The notes: generated by a model not told the origin, from the letters alone. 64,000 nucleotides of DNA from Falsihalocynthiibacter sp042445055 (GCF_042445055.1 NZ_CP170339.1:2170001-2234000), one strand, 5' to 3'. Counted from the stretch's first letter, positions 15,680-24,768 are shown. Numbers and translations are program-made.

Positions 15680-16555
15680 ATGCAAATCGCATTCCATTTG
15701 GGCGCGCATTCGACGGACAACGATAAGCTGCTTAAGACGCTGCTGAAAAACTCGGGACAGCTTCATGCGCGCGGTACGGTTGTGCCCGGCCCCGGCCGTT
15801 ATCGCGACCTTATTCGCAAGACGATCGTTGCCCTTAAGGGGGATCGTGCGACCGTCGAAAGCCAAGAAGCGCTGTTTGATGCGATCATTGAGGAAAGCGA
15901 AGCAGAGCGGCTTATCCTGTCGAACGAGAATTTCATCTGTATTACGCGCACAGCCTTTGACGGCACGGGTTTCTATCCGCAAACTTCAGAGAAAATCGTC
16001 AGCTATAGCAATCTCTTTCACGGATATGATTTGGAGTTTCATCTGGCGATATCCAACCCTGCGATCCTGATTCCGGAATTGTTTGCGCGCAGCCCCCAAC
16101 CCACGCTTGCGGATTACCTTGATGGCAGCGATCCGATGGATCTGCGATGGTCCACGATTATCAAGGCGATTCACGAAGCCAACCCTGACGCATCAATCAC
16201 CATTTGGTGTAACGAAGATTCGCCGCTGATCTGGACAGATATCCTCGGCGCCCTCGCGGATGTTGATGAAACCTTCAAATTCGAAGGAGAGTTCGACTTT
16301 ATCCAAGAGATCATGTCGAAAGAAGGTATGCGCCGCCTCCAGAGCTACTTGCGCACGCACCCTCCGAAAAACGCGCGCCAAAAACGCCGTATTATCGCGG
16401 CTTTCCTAGATAAATTCGCAACCTCAGCCGCCATCGAGATGGAAATCAACCTTGAGGGATGGGATGACACCTATATTGAAAGGCTCACAGCCCTCTACGA
16501 AGAGGACGTTCAGCACATAGCACAATTGCCCTATGTGCGTTTTCTTTCGCCATAG
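15680..16555 (+). CDS. Hypothetical protein, possibly sulfotransferase-like
   Basis: 291 residues from the ATG at 15680, which has GAGG nine bases upstream. The opening IAFHLGAHSTDNDKLLKTLL resembles the beta-strand and loop that begin PAPS-dependent sulfotransferases in Rhodobacteraceae (LHIGAHKTGTT type), but the P-loop-like Lys/Gly/Thr residues are not conserved, so cofactor binding is doubtful. No signal peptide or membrane segment. Divergent from the iron-type permease with a 104-base gap. Confidence 0.6.
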   Translation: MQIAFHLGAHSTDNDKLLKTLLKNSGQLHARGTVVPGPGRYRDLIRKTIVALKGDRATVESQEALFDAIIEESEAERLILSNENFICITRTAFDGTGFYPQTSEKIVSYSNLFHGYDLEFHLAISNPAILIPELFARSPQPTLADYLDGSDPMDLRWSTIIKAIHEANPDASITIWCNEDSPLIWTDILGALADVDETFKFEGEFDFIQEIMSKEGMRRLQSYLRTHPPKNARQKRRIIAAFLDKFATSAAIEMEINLEGWDDTYIERLTALYEEDVQHIAQLPYVRFLSP

Positions 16556-16564
16556 ACGCGCGAA

Positions 16565-16825
16565 TTACGCCATTCCAAGCGCTTCTTTGTACATTTCCAT
16601 CACGGCCTCTTCTTCGGCCAGATCGTTAGCATCGCGTTTACGGATTGCAATGAGCTTGCGAATGACTTTGGTGTCGTAGCCACGCCCCTTTGCTTCGGAC
16701 ATCACCTCTTTTTGCTGCTCTGCGAGGTCTTTTTTCTCGGCGTCCAGACGCTCGATACGCTCGATAAACTGGCGCAACTCGTCAGCGGTAACACGGTAGG
16801 TCGCATCACTGGAAAAATCATTCAT
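16565..16825 (-). CDS. gapR: GapR family DNA-binding protein (DUF2312)
   Basis: 86 residues. GapR-family proteins bind AT-rich, overtwisted DNA ahead of replication forks in alphaproteobacteria. The sequence has the hallmark ELRQFIERIERLDAEKKDLAE coiled helix followed by VMSEAKGRGYDTKVIRKLI and a C-terminal acidic helix. ATG at 16825 is preferred over a TTG three bases earlier because GAGGG sits eight bases upstream. Expressed convergently with the hypothetical at 15680. Confidence 0.9.
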   Translation of the reverse strand: MNDFSSDATYRVTADELRQFIERIERLDAEKKDLAEQQKEVMSEAKGRGYDTKVIRKLIAIRKRDANDLAEEEAVMEMYKEALGMA

Positions 16826-16954
16826 CAAAAAGCCCTCATCATTTGCTTTGCTCGTGTTTTGCCCTTGCTACTCAAGGGGGGCGTGCGCCGCAAGGGGCTT
16901 GCTCTGAATGGCGACATCCTTTAGGCGGCAATTCACCTAGTGTTGGAGAAGAAA

Positions 16955-17170
16955 ATGGACATCCTCATTTACCTTGGCGCCGCGGTATCCTTGATCGGTT
17001 TGATTGGACTGATTTATTGTATCGTTTCGGCCATGAACGCGCGCAAAGCGGGACTGGACGACGACGCGATGCGTGAACGCCTCAAGGGGTTGGTCGCTTG
17101 GAATATGGGTGCGCTCTTTACATCCATCTTGGGATTGATGCTCGTCGTCCTCGGTATTTTCCTCGGTTAA
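16955..17170 (+). CDS. Small two-helix membrane protein, function unknown
   Basis: 71 residues from the ATG at 16955 with GGAG upstream. Two hydrophobic helices, about residues 3-24 and 48-70, flank a charged loop (NARKAGLDDDAMRERLKG). Small conserved membrane proteins like this are common next to gapR in related genomes as far as I recall, but no function is known. The last four bases overlap the convergent gene. Confidence 0.7.
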   Translation: MDILIYLGAAVSLIGLIGLIYCIVSAMNARKAGLDDDAMRERLKGLVAWNMGALFTSILGLMLVVLGIFLG

Positions 17171-17388
17171 GAACGCTTATCCTGAAGTTTATTAAAGTAA
17201 TCTTCGGCATTCTCGTTCTCAAGCGCGCGCTCTAACGCCACCAGATCCTCTGGGACAGGCAGGCCAAGCGTGCGCATTTCAGATAGCTTCTCGCGTAGGT
17301 TTTCCTGAAGGATATGTACATCCTCGGGCGATTTCTCGATTTCGTCCAATAGCAACAAAATTGAGGTCTTGAGTGCTTCAAAAGCCAT
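17167..17388 (-). CDS. Small alpha-helical hypothetical protein
   Basis: 73 residues from the ATG at 17388, chosen for the AAGGGAA site upstream; in-frame codons further upstream look non-coding. The sequence is helical and acidic (LLLLDEIEKSPEDVHILQENLREKLSEMRT) with no membrane segment. I do not recognise the family. Confidence 0.6.
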   Translation of the reverse strand: MAFEALKTSILLLLDEIEKSPEDVHILQENLREKLSEMRTLGLPVPEDLVALERALENENAEDYFNKLQDKRS

Positions 17389-17499
17389 GTGTGTTCCCTT
17401 CTTTACCCTTTGATAATACCACATTAATCCCACCGCACAAAGCACAGAACCCGACAATATCGTGTGACGGCATGATGCCACTCTCGTTTTTCCCTTGAT

Positions 17500-17523
17500 G
17501 TATATTTAAGTTTGCTTATATAC
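17500..17523. promoter_or_regulatory. Inverted repeat upstream of the sulfur-transport operon, possible operator
   Basis: GTATATTTAAG (17500-17510) and CTTATATAC (17515-17523) form an AT-rich inverted repeat, imperfect by a two-base bulge, 29 bases before the first YeeE/YedE gene. In related bacteria such operons are controlled by persulfide-sensing ArsR-type repressors (BigR/SqrR), so an operator role is a reasonable inference; no such regulator gene lies nearby. Confidence 0.4.
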
Positions 17524-17551
17524 AATCCTGACAAACAAGAGGACGGATTCT

Positions 17552-17971
17552 ATGGAGCAAAGCTGGATACTCGGGCTGTTGGGCGGACTGCTCATCGGGA
17601 GCGCTGGGGCGCTTTATCTATTAATGAATGGGCGCATTATGGGTGCCAGTGGCATTCTTGGTGGCGTCATCGACGGATCGGGGCGCAATCGTGAACGCAT
17701 TGCATTTCTTATCGGACTGCTCGCATTTCCCGCCCTAATCCAAGCAACCGTTTACCCCTCCCAAACCTTTGTAACGTCCAATCTGCTGATCGTCGCAGTG
17801 GCGGGCATTTTGGTCGGAGTTGGTACGCGCATCGCAAATGGCTGCACCTCTGGGCACGGCGTCTGTGGAATATCGCGGCTCTCGTTGCGCGGGATTGTTG
17901 CTACTGTCTTTTACATCGGCGCAGGGGGACTAACCGTTGTTCTCTTCCGCCACATCTTGGGAGTCATCTGA
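17552..17971 (+). CDS. YeeE/YedE family sulfur-compound transporter subunit (PmpA-like)
   Basis: 139 residues, four membrane helices. The GTRIANGCTSGHGVCGISRLS segment (about residues 91-111) is the signature of YeeE/YedE channels, whose Cys residues pass thiosulfate or related sulfur species inward. This is the first half of a split two-gene form. GAGG precedes the ATG. The stop overlaps the start of the second half by one base, implying a heterodimer. Confidence 0.88.
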   Translation: MEQSWILGLLGGLLIGSAGALYLLMNGRIMGASGILGGVIDGSGRNRERIAFLIGLLAFPALIQATVYPSQTFVTSNLLIVAVAGILVGVGTRIANGCTSGHGVCGISRLSLRGIVATVFYIGAGGLTVVLFRHILGVI

Positions 17972-18390
17972 TGCGCCCCTTATTTGCTTTCCTCTCCGGT
18001 AGCCTGTTTGGCCTTGGCTTGCTGATCTCTGGTATGACCAACACGCAAAAGGTTATCGGCTGGCTCGATATCTTTGGCGACTGGGATCCGACGCTGGCCT
18101 TTGTCATGGGTGGAGCGATCCTACCAATGGCGGCCGCATGGGCCTATGCCAAGGGGCGCACGCCAAAACTCGGCGGCACATTTCCCGCACCACCTGAGCC
18201 GCGCGTTGGACGCAGCTTGATTGTTGGGTCGTTGCTTTTCGGAGCTGGCTGGGGTTTAGCAGGCTTCTGCCCCGGTCCAGCAATCGCATCGCTAAGCTTT
18301 GGCGGCGTGGGTGGCGTAACATTTGTGGCCTTCATGACGCTTGGGATGTTTTTTGCACCACGGCTTAAGTCTCGACTGGAGTCGGTCTAA
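17971..18390 (+). CDS. DUF6691/YeeE-like sulfur transporter subunit (PmpB-like)
   Basis: 139 residues, about four helices, partner of the previous gene. Landmarks are LLISGMTNTQKVIGWLDIFG near the N-terminus and GAGWGLAGFCPGPA with its conserved Cys in the second half. It is TAATG-like coupled to the first subunit and followed 21 bases later by a phosphatase-like gene, a common trio in Rhodobacteraceae linked to sulfide or thiosulfate metabolism. Confidence 0.88.
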   Translation: MRPLFAFLSGSLFGLGLLISGMTNTQKVIGWLDIFGDWDPTLAFVMGGAILPMAAAWAYAKGRTPKLGGTFPAPPEPRVGRSLIVGSLLFGAGWGLAGFCPGPAIASLSFGGVGGVTFVAFMTLGMFFAPRLKSRLESV

Positions 18391-18411
18391 TCCACATGCT
18401 AAGGAACGCGC

Positions 18412-18837
18412 ATGGAAATTAAAACGATCACAGACAATTACGCGGTCTCTGCACAAATTCTACCCGAGGATGTTCAGACCATCGCGGATGCAGGCTTTAC
18501 CACCGTTATTTGCAATCGTCCCGATGCCGAAATTCCGCCAGAGCTACATGCTGCGGAAATGAAAAAGGTTGTCGAGGCTGCGGGCCTTAAGTTCGTGGTC
18601 AATCCAGTGGTTCACGGTCAGTTGACGCAGGAAATCCTCGACATCCAAGCGCAGGAAATCGAAGCCGCGGAGGGAAAATGCTTTGCCTACTGCGCTTCGG
18701 GCAATCGCTCGACAGTTGTCTGGGCGCTTGGCAGCGCGGGCAAAATCCCTACGGGCCAGATCATCGCAGCAGGCGAAGCTGCGGGTTATCAACTCGAAGG
18801 TATGCGCGCGCAACTTGAGATGCTCGCCGAAAAGTAA
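18412..18837 (+). CDS. TIGR01244 family phosphatase/sulfurtransferase-like protein
   Basis: 141 residues. A dual-specificity-phosphatase-like fold is indicated by the N-terminal YAVSAQILPEDV, the ICNRPD strand and the active-site loop YCASGNRS with Cys94 and Arg99. In blh/bigR operons this domain precedes a persulfide dioxygenase and is tied to sulfur oxidation; here it is alone but directly behind the YeeE/YedE pair. Its substrate is uncertain between phosphate esters and persulfides. Confidence 0.8.
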   Translation: MEIKTITDNYAVSAQILPEDVQTIADAGFTTVICNRPDAEIPPELHAAEMKKVVEAAGLKFVVNPVVHGQLTQEILDIQAQEIEAAEGKCFAYCASGNRSTVVWALGSAGKIPTGQIIAAGEAAGYQLEGMRAQLEMLAEK

Positions 18838-18839
18838 AC

Positions 18840-19943
18840 CTACTCCACCGGATCAAAATTCAGATCAGGCAGATCGCCAAGCGGGGCAGAGAAATCAGCC
18901 TTGCCAATTGGCATATCCAAGTCGTCCCCATCATCAGGCGGCGCAAAGTCCTCTGGCAATGAAATATCCACGGGCAGGACGGCATCCGTCGCCGTAACGG
19001 GCGTCGGCCCCGCCCCGCTCCCCATCAGTTCCAGCGGATGCGGTGCCTCCGCTACAACATCCAGTGTCATATCTTCTCCCGCCAGCCCCATGAAACGCAC
19101 CGCACGGCGCCCGTTCGCTTGGCCCAAGCGACCAGTCGCGACGATATCGCCCCCGCCCCCTTTGACCTTTAGCCGCCCAATTGCCTCGCGCGGAATATCG
19201 ACGTGATCCCCGACTTGAAGCTTCGCCAATTGATCCAGCGGCAGGTCAAAGCTGTGCAACTCGGCATCAATTTGCACACTCGCCTCCATCACATTCGCTT
19301 CGAGTGTCGCAGACCAAGAGTGTTCGCTCTCTGCGGTGTCTTCTTGAGGAACCTCTGGAGGAAGAGTCGGAAAACACAAGAGCAGCCGCCCCCGTTTGGC
19401 AACGCGGCCCAGATCAGCTTGGATATCAAAGCACCAATACTCGTCCTGCTCCAGAACCAACGCAAGGTGGCGGTGCTCCTCAATCAACCTCCCGAAGGAG
19501 AAACCGGCAAGGCGGGCGAGCTCCTCTTGGCCCGTATCAGATAACTCTGAAAGCGTCGCTGCAATGAGGGGCTCTATCATTGATGCATCTGTGCGCGTTG
19601 GTTTACGTTCTGTCGGTCCAAATGACGTGACCTCGCCCATCGTCTGAATCTCGATCACAGCCGCCAAGAGTGCTGAGTCAGGCACGGCAAGCCCCATCCG
19701 TCCATCCGCCGCCTGCACCAGAATATAAAGGCGTCCCTGCTCTATCACTTCGATCAACATGTCCCGTGGCCGTTCCGCCACGTCGATACGCGCGACCACC
19801 AAGGGTAACTCAAGAGAATGATCCGCAGCTTTGGGCAATGCATCCTGCAAGACCTTCATCGGCCGCGCGGCGCTATCCACCTCGGGCTCAACATTCTTGG
19901 CAATAAGCCGCTGCAAGGCTGACTTGAGGGTATCCGAACTCAT
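18840..19943 (-). CDS. FliM/FliN C-terminal (SpoA) domain protein
   Basis: 367 residues. The recognised part is a SpoA domain at about residues 215-285 (VQIDAELHSFDLPLDQLAKLQVGDHVDIPREA, then ATGRLGQANGRRAVRFMG), the fold that builds the flagellar C-ring and type III sorting platforms. The N-terminal region resembles FliM only loosely, and the last 80 residues are acidic and Pro-rich. No other flagellar gene lies in the window, so it may be a Rhodobacteraceae FliM variant or an adapted domain protein. Only 2 bases separate its stop from the convergent phosphatase-like gene. Confidence 0.75.
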   Translation of the reverse strand: MSSDTLKSALQRLIAKNVEPEVDSAARPMKVLQDALPKAADHSLELPLVVARIDVAERPRDMLIEVIEQGRLYILVQAADGRMGLAVPDSALLAAVIEIQTMGEVTSFGPTERKPTRTDASMIEPLIAATLSELSDTGQEELARLAGFSFGRLIEEHRHLALVLEQDEYWCFDIQADLGRVAKRGRLLLCFPTLPPEVPQEDTAESEHSWSATLEANVMEASVQIDAELHSFDLPLDQLAKLQVGDHVDIPREAIGRLKVKGGGGDIVATGRLGQANGRRAVRFMGLAGEDMTLDVVAEAPHPLELMGSGAGPTPVTATDAVLPVDISLPEDFAPPDDGDDLDMPIGKADFSAPLGDLPDLNFDPVE

Positions 19944-20019
19944 ATTCCATATTTCCCAGACGCATTTCTGTTCTGGAACAACATGGTTTAGATTTCGTTA
20001 CTTCCTCAAAAGTTTTCGA

Positions 20020-22734
20020 TCAAATCCCCATCACTTCGGGCTGAGATGGCGATGGTTCCGCCAATCGGAGCGGGAATTCCACCCGAAACGCCGCGCCACC
20101 TTGCCCTGGGAGGTAAGAAATCTCGCCTTGCAGGTTAATCATGATTTCACGACATATCGCCAGCCCTAGCCCCGCACCGCCAGCCGCGGTCTGATCCCCC
20201 AAGCGCGAGAATTTTTCAAATATAACCGATTGGTTTTTAACCGTAATACCAGAGCCATTATCGCCGAAAATAATCTCTATGCGGCCATCTTTGCTTGGTG
20301 TGCGCACATGAATGCGTAGGACGGGACGCGCAGCATCACAGTATTTCTGTGCGTTGGAAATCAGGTTGATGAACACCTGCGTTAACCTATCGGCGTCGGT
20401 CCAGAGATTGACATCCTCGCGCTCTGGGTCGCGCATGATTTCGATGGGCGCGTCGTCTTTGGAAATGCTGGAGGAGACGGCATGATCAAGCAGAACCCGC
20501 AGATTGACGTCTTGTGCGTTCAGGCTCACCTGCCCGTTCTCAAGCACCGAAATATCCAGAAGATCATCCAGAAGCCGCGTCAGGCGCTGGGTCTCGTCAT
20601 GGATAATGCCCGAGTATTTCTGCCGCTCTTCATCCGTTATTTTTCGGTCTTCGCGTAGGATTTCGGAGAACGCACGAATGCTCGTCATTGGGGTCCGAAG
20701 CTCGTGGCTGATCTGGCTGAGGAAGGCATCTTTTTGAACGGATAGTTCGGTGAGTTTTTCGTTCACATCCCGTAGTTGGCGCGCCGTGCGGCCAAGCTCT
20801 GCGGTCTTGAGTTCAAGCTGGTTTGAGTACTCCAGCATCTGCGCGGTTTCGCCCGCAACCGCCATCAAATCCTCGACGGATACCGCCGCACCACCCACGA
20901 TCTGCCCGACCATCGCGTGCGCTGTTGCCGCGCCCACGGACCCCGCAAGCTCGCGCTCTAGCCGCTCAAGAAAATCGGGTGAAGTATCAGGTAGATACCC
21001 TTGTTTTCCTTGACTTTTTGCGGTTTGCTGAAATACCTTCTGTGCCTGATCTGCACCCAGTATCCGTTGCGACATAACCAAGAGGTCTTCGGCCTCGCCA
21101 CCTTGGCCTTTCCAGCCGCGCGCCGTCGGGGAATGCTCAAACACATTCACAATCTGCGCGCCCTGCAACCGCTCCATCGGTGAAGGAAAGCTCATGAGCG
21201 ACCCAACGCAAAACGCAAAGGTATTCAGCGCCGTCGACCAGAAAATAGCATGCACAACGGGATCAAGCCCCTCTACGCCAAACAGCGCCTGTGGCTTTAG
21301 CCACGCAATCGCAAATGGACCTTGCTCAAGGAACTCAGTTGTCATCAACCCGTTGACGCCCAAACTAGGCAAAAACAGCGTATACGCCCAAACAGAGAAG
21401 CCCGTCACAAGCCCCGCGACCGCGCCAGTTCGGGTCGAGCCCCGCCAAAACAAACCGCCAATCAACGCCGGTAGAATTTGCGCAACACCGGCAAAGCTGA
21501 TCAAGCCAATGGCCGCAAGGGCCTCCCCTCCGCCCGAGAAGCGGTAATAAGCGTATCCGAGCGCCAAGACCCCAGCGATCGATGTGCGGCGCGCCATAAG
21601 AATGACCCGACGCACATCGCCCGACACCATCGCTCCGCTCTTATTTTTCGACAGCCAGATGGGCATAACGATGTGGTTCGATACCATCGTGGAAAGCGCG
21701 ATTGCCGCGACGATCACCATCGACGTCGCCGAGGAAAAACCACCGAGGAACGAGAGCATCGCCAACCCGTTTTGGTTCATCGCGAGCGGCAAACTAAGAA
21801 CAAATGTATCCGGATTGGCGTTCGGTAGAAGTTCCAAACCAACCACCGCGATCGGCAAAACAAACAGTGACATAAGGAATAGATAAAGCGGAAACGCCCA
21901 GCTTGCGGCGACCAAATGGCGCTCATCTGCGTTCTCGACGACCATGACTTGAAACATGCGCGGCAGGCAAACGAACGCAGCCGCCGACAGGAATGTCAGA
22001 CTAATCCAACGGCTGGTATCCGCAGGGATCGCGGACATGGGCGACGCGTCAATCCGCGCGAGCGTGTCGCCCATCCCGTCCGCCACGCCCCACACGACGA
22101 AAACTCCAACAGAAACGAGCGCTACAAGCTTGACCACGGCCTCAACGGCAATCGCGGTGACAACGCCGTGATGACGCTCGTTCGCATCAAGATTGCGCGT
22201 GCCGAATAGGATTGTAAAAACGGTCAATCCCGCAGCAACCCAGAGTGCGGTCGCCTTAAGGTCCATTTCATTCTGTTGGCCACTGTGTTCCGCAAAGACG
22301 GCAAACGAAAGTGTAACCGATTGAAGTTGAAGGGCAATATAGGGTGTCGAGCCAACAACCGCCATGAGTGTTACGATCACCCCAAGCGAAGGCGATTTCC
22401 CGAACCGCGACGATATCAAATCCGCAATCGACGTGATGCGCTGCATCTTTCCGACGCGCACAAGTTTGCGGATGAACCACCACCAACCAACCATCACAAG
22501 TGTCGGGCCGATATAGATCGTTACGAATTCAAGCCCAGAACGCGCCGCATATCCAACCGCGCCATAAAAGGTCCAAGCGGTGCAATACACCGAAAGCGAG
22601 AGCGTATATACCAACGGCGAGCGCAGCCAGCCGAACTTTCCCATCTGCGCGCGGCGCTCAGCGATAAAGGCGATTGCGAACAACGCAATGACATATGCCA
22701 CGCAAACCGCAATGAGCGCGTTGAACGATACCAC
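20020..22734 (-). CDS. Sodium/solute symporter-histidine kinase hybrid sensor (CbrA/CrbS-like)
   Basis: 904 residues from the GTG at 22734, which is preceded by AGGAGG; earlier in-frame codons overlap the upstream gene. The N-terminal ~500 residues form an SSF-type transporter with about thirteen helices. A linker and coiled coil lead to a HisKA box (SHELRTPMTSIRAFSE, His677) and HATPase motifs (N-box NLISNAQKY, G1 GDNGSG, G2 GAGLGLAI). Family members sense nutrient uptake and, in CrbS/R systems, control acetyl-CoA synthetase. An acs gene lies on the other side of the adjacent regulator, which supports an acetate-related role by inference. Confidence 0.9.
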   Translation of the reverse strand: MVSFNALIAVCVAYVIALFAIAFIAERRAQMGKFGWLRSPLVYTLSLSVYCTAWTFYGAVGYAARSGLEFVTIYIGPTLVMVGWWWFIRKLVRVGKMQRITSIADLISSRFGKSPSLGVIVTLMAVVGSTPYIALQLQSVTLSFAVFAEHSGQQNEMDLKATALWVAAGLTVFTILFGTRNLDANERHHGVVTAIAVEAVVKLVALVSVGVFVVWGVADGMGDTLARIDASPMSAIPADTSRWISLTFLSAAAFVCLPRMFQVMVVENADERHLVAASWAFPLYLFLMSLFVLPIAVVGLELLPNANPDTFVLSLPLAMNQNGLAMLSFLGGFSSATSMVIVAAIALSTMVSNHIVMPIWLSKNKSGAMVSGDVRRVILMARRTSIAGVLALGYAYYRFSGGGEALAAIGLISFAGVAQILPALIGGLFWRGSTRTGAVAGLVTGFSVWAYTLFLPSLGVNGLMTTEFLEQGPFAIAWLKPQALFGVEGLDPVVHAIFWSTALNTFAFCVGSLMSFPSPMERLQGAQIVNVFEHSPTARGWKGQGGEAEDLLVMSQRILGADQAQKVFQQTAKSQGKQGYLPDTSPDFLERLERELAGSVGAATAHAMVGQIVGGAAVSVEDLMAVAGETAQMLEYSNQLELKTAELGRTARQLRDVNEKLTELSVQKDAFLSQISHELRTPMTSIRAFSEILREDRKITDEERQKYSGIIHDETQRLTRLLDDLLDISVLENGQVSLNAQDVNLRVLLDHAVSSSISKDDAPIEIMRDPEREDVNLWTDADRLTQVFINLISNAQKYCDAARPVLRIHVRTPSKDGRIEIIFGDNGSGITVKNQSVIFEKFSRLGDQTAAGGAGLGLAICREIMINLQGEISYLPGQGGAAFRVEFPLRLAEPSPSQPEVMGI

Positions 22735-22736
22735 TG

Positions 22737-23021
22737 CTATTCCTCCTGAGCGGGCTTGGTATCGGTTCGATCTATCCTGCCAAGTGGTCCAGAAAGATAC
22801 GCGGCGAGCGCGATCAGAATAACCCACACCCCAAAGAGAAACAGTACAGTGCCAGAGGAAGTGCCCAGTGGCTCGCCAGTTTCGCTGCGCGTGCGCACAA
22901 GCGGCAACAACCCAAGCAATAGGAACGCCCCCGTCAGAGGCAATAGCCGTGCGGCATCCGTGGTGCGACGCGCCCGATAGGTGCTTCGCTCAAGGAAAAC
23001 CGGACGGATAGGCTCCTTCAC
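22737..23021 (-). CDS. Small two-helix membrane protein between response regulator and sensor kinase
   Basis: 94 residues with two hydrophobic segments (about residues 26-41 and 60-76) and basic N- and acidic C-terminal tails. It overlaps the response regulator stop by four bases and ends two bases before the kinase start, so it is part of the same transcript. Family not recognised; its fixed position suggests it accompanies the symporter-like sensor. Confidence 0.75.
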   Translation of the reverse strand: MKEPIRPVFLERSTYRARRTTDAARLLPLTGAFLLLGLLPLVRTRSETGEPLGTSSGTVLFLFGVWVILIALAAYLSGPLGRIDRTDTKPAQEE

Positions 23022-23386
23022 GCGGGCCCCAATTCACGCATAATTTCAAGAACTTCGCTATTTGAGAATGGTTTCGTCATAAAGTGGCTCACACCATAGC
23101 GTTCGGCCAACTCGCGGTCCTTGGTTTGGCCGCGCGCAGTCAGCATCAAGACGGGCAAGGCTTCTGTTTCTTTATGGCTTCTGAGTTCTTGCAGAATATC
23201 AAAACCACTGCGATTGGGCAGCATCACATCCAGAATCACTACGTCTGGCGTGGCTCTTTGGATTGCTTCTATCGCCGAGCGTCCGTCGGCGTGGGTATCC
23301 ACCCGCCACCCGTCGCGCGCCAGAATAAATCGTATAGCCTCAACAATATTTGGTTCGTCTTCTATAAGCAGGACATGCTTGCCCAT
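23018..23386 (-). CDS. Receiver-only response regulator (CheY-like)
   Basis: 122 residues, a single receiver domain without output. Conserved residues are the acidic pair Glu9/Asp10, the phospho-acceptor Asp53 (VILDVMLPN), Thr83 and Lys105 (MTKPFS). It is the first gene of the operon with the small membrane protein and the symporter-kinase. CrbR/CbrB regulators usually carry a DNA-binding domain; its absence implies output through a partner protein or a second regulator. Confidence 0.9.
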   Translation of the reverse strand: MGKHVLLIEDEPNIVEAIRFILARDGWRVDTHADGRSAIEAIQRATPDVVILDVMLPNRSGFDILQELRSHKETEALPVLMLTARGQTKDRELAERYGVSHFMTKPFSNSEVLEIMRELGPA

Positions 23387-23505
23387 CTGTCACTCCCCAT
23401 CTGACATCAGGTTATTCGTGCGCGCCAAGGCTCCCCCCTCAACGCACTAGCGTAACTATTGCGAAACAAGCGCAGCATGTCAAAAACTAGATTTACAGGT
23501 TGACG

Positions 23506-24768
23506 CTAGGCCTCTCCGAAATGCGTGCCGGAGAATACCAAATCAGGAGCTCCAGCAAGTGCTTCGGGCGCGAGCGTCGCAGGCAGAATGAGCATCGTGG
23601 CCTCAAGGCGTGGTGCCGTGTCAAATGAGAGCGGCGAAGTTGTCTCGCAAATTGCATAGACCATGAAGCGGCGCGCTGAACTCCCCTGCCCCTGTTGAAC
23701 ACAACGACGGATTGGAACGCTGGGCGCGCGCAACGCTTGATAGAGCGGCCAGTCCTGATGCGCGCCCGTAAATCTTGGAAGCGGGAATCCATCAATCGGC
23801 TGGCGCATGGTCATCGTCCCTGCTCCGTCACATATTGCCAACCCAATTGCGGCATTCTCTCCTTGTGACGGAAGCACCAAAAGGCGGCGCATGGCGGATG
23901 AGATGCTTGTCGAGAAACGTAATGCGAGGCGTGCGGGGTCGTATTTCTCTTGCTGCGCCGCTTCCTGAAATGCCGCGCGGGGCATATCCATGGCATCCTG
24001 AACATAGCGTTCGAAATATTTGCGTGCCGCGTCATTTGCAGCCTCGCCCTGAAGGTTCGCAGCCTTTATTTGATCCGAGATATTGGCGCCCACGTTCTCT
24101 AGCTTGGGCAGGTAAAAGCTTTGGCTTCTCAGGTAAGTTTCGAGCACCTCAATCGGAGTTCCGGCACGCGTTATCGCCTGATCGTCACGATCCAGATATG
24201 CCACCAGCGCTTGCGATGACTCGGCTAGGCGCACGGAATCTTCGTATAGGTTTCGCTGGAAACGGTCGCGCCACGCCTGCTCCATCTCCTGCGGATCGGC
24301 GAGGATCGCGGCGGTTGATCGAATGGCCGTCACCGTCGAAAGCACCTCATGCATCGCGCCCGACAAAATCGGGTCATGCGCCAAACGGTCGGTCAATGTT
24401 TCGACTTGTCGCTCGAGGCCCGAGACGCGTTTCGTTTGCCCCGCCAAGAGTGCAGCCCACCCCGGAAAGCGGGCGGTGAATGCTTCGATCTCATCAACTT
24501 CCGGGCGTTCGCCCATTTGGTTTGCCGCCGCACTTAGCAGCCGCGCAAGCAATGTAGCTTCGGTTCCTTCGGAGAGCGTCGAGGGGTCAACATCAAGTGC
24601 ACGCGCGATATCAACCAGCAGCTTACCACCGATTCTGCGACGATTATGCTCGATCAAGTTTAGATACGAGGGAGAAATCCCGACCTTCTGCGCAAGGTCG
24701 GCTTGCTTTACGCCGATCGCCACTCGGCGATCCCGAATGCGCCGCCCCGTTAACTCCCGCGCGGCCAT
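23506..24768 (-). CDS. XRE/ScfR-type short-chain acyl-CoA responsive regulator
   Basis: 420 residues from the ATG at 24768 with AAGGGA upstream. An N-terminal XRE helix-turn-helix (ADLAQKVGISPSYLNLIEHNRR, about residues 22-43) is followed by a long C-terminal ScfR/DUF2083-type sensor domain. PccR/RamB-type members bind short-chain acyl-CoAs and control acetate or propionate assimilation. The gene is divergent from the liv-acsA cluster and adjacent to the symporter-kinase operon, which makes regulation of acsA a reasonable inference. The MHEVLSTVTAIRSTAAIL helix near the middle is typical of Roseobacter members. Confidence 0.85.
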   Translation of the reverse strand: MAARELTGRRIRDRRVAIGVKQADLAQKVGISPSYLNLIEHNRRRIGGKLLVDIARALDVDPSTLSEGTEATLLARLLSAAANQMGERPEVDEIEAFTARFPGWAALLAGQTKRVSGLERQVETLTDRLAHDPILSGAMHEVLSTVTAIRSTAAILADPQEMEQAWRDRFQRNLYEDSVRLAESSQALVAYLDRDDQAITRAGTPIEVLETYLRSQSFYLPKLENVGANISDQIKAANLQGEAANDAARKYFERYVQDAMDMPRAAFQEAAQQEKYDPARLALRFSTSISSAMRRLLVLPSQGENAAIGLAICDGAGTMTMRQPIDGFPLPRFTGAHQDWPLYQALRAPSVPIRRCVQQGQGSSARRFMVYAICETTSPLSFDTAPRLEATMLILPATLAPEALAGAPDLVFSGTHFGEA

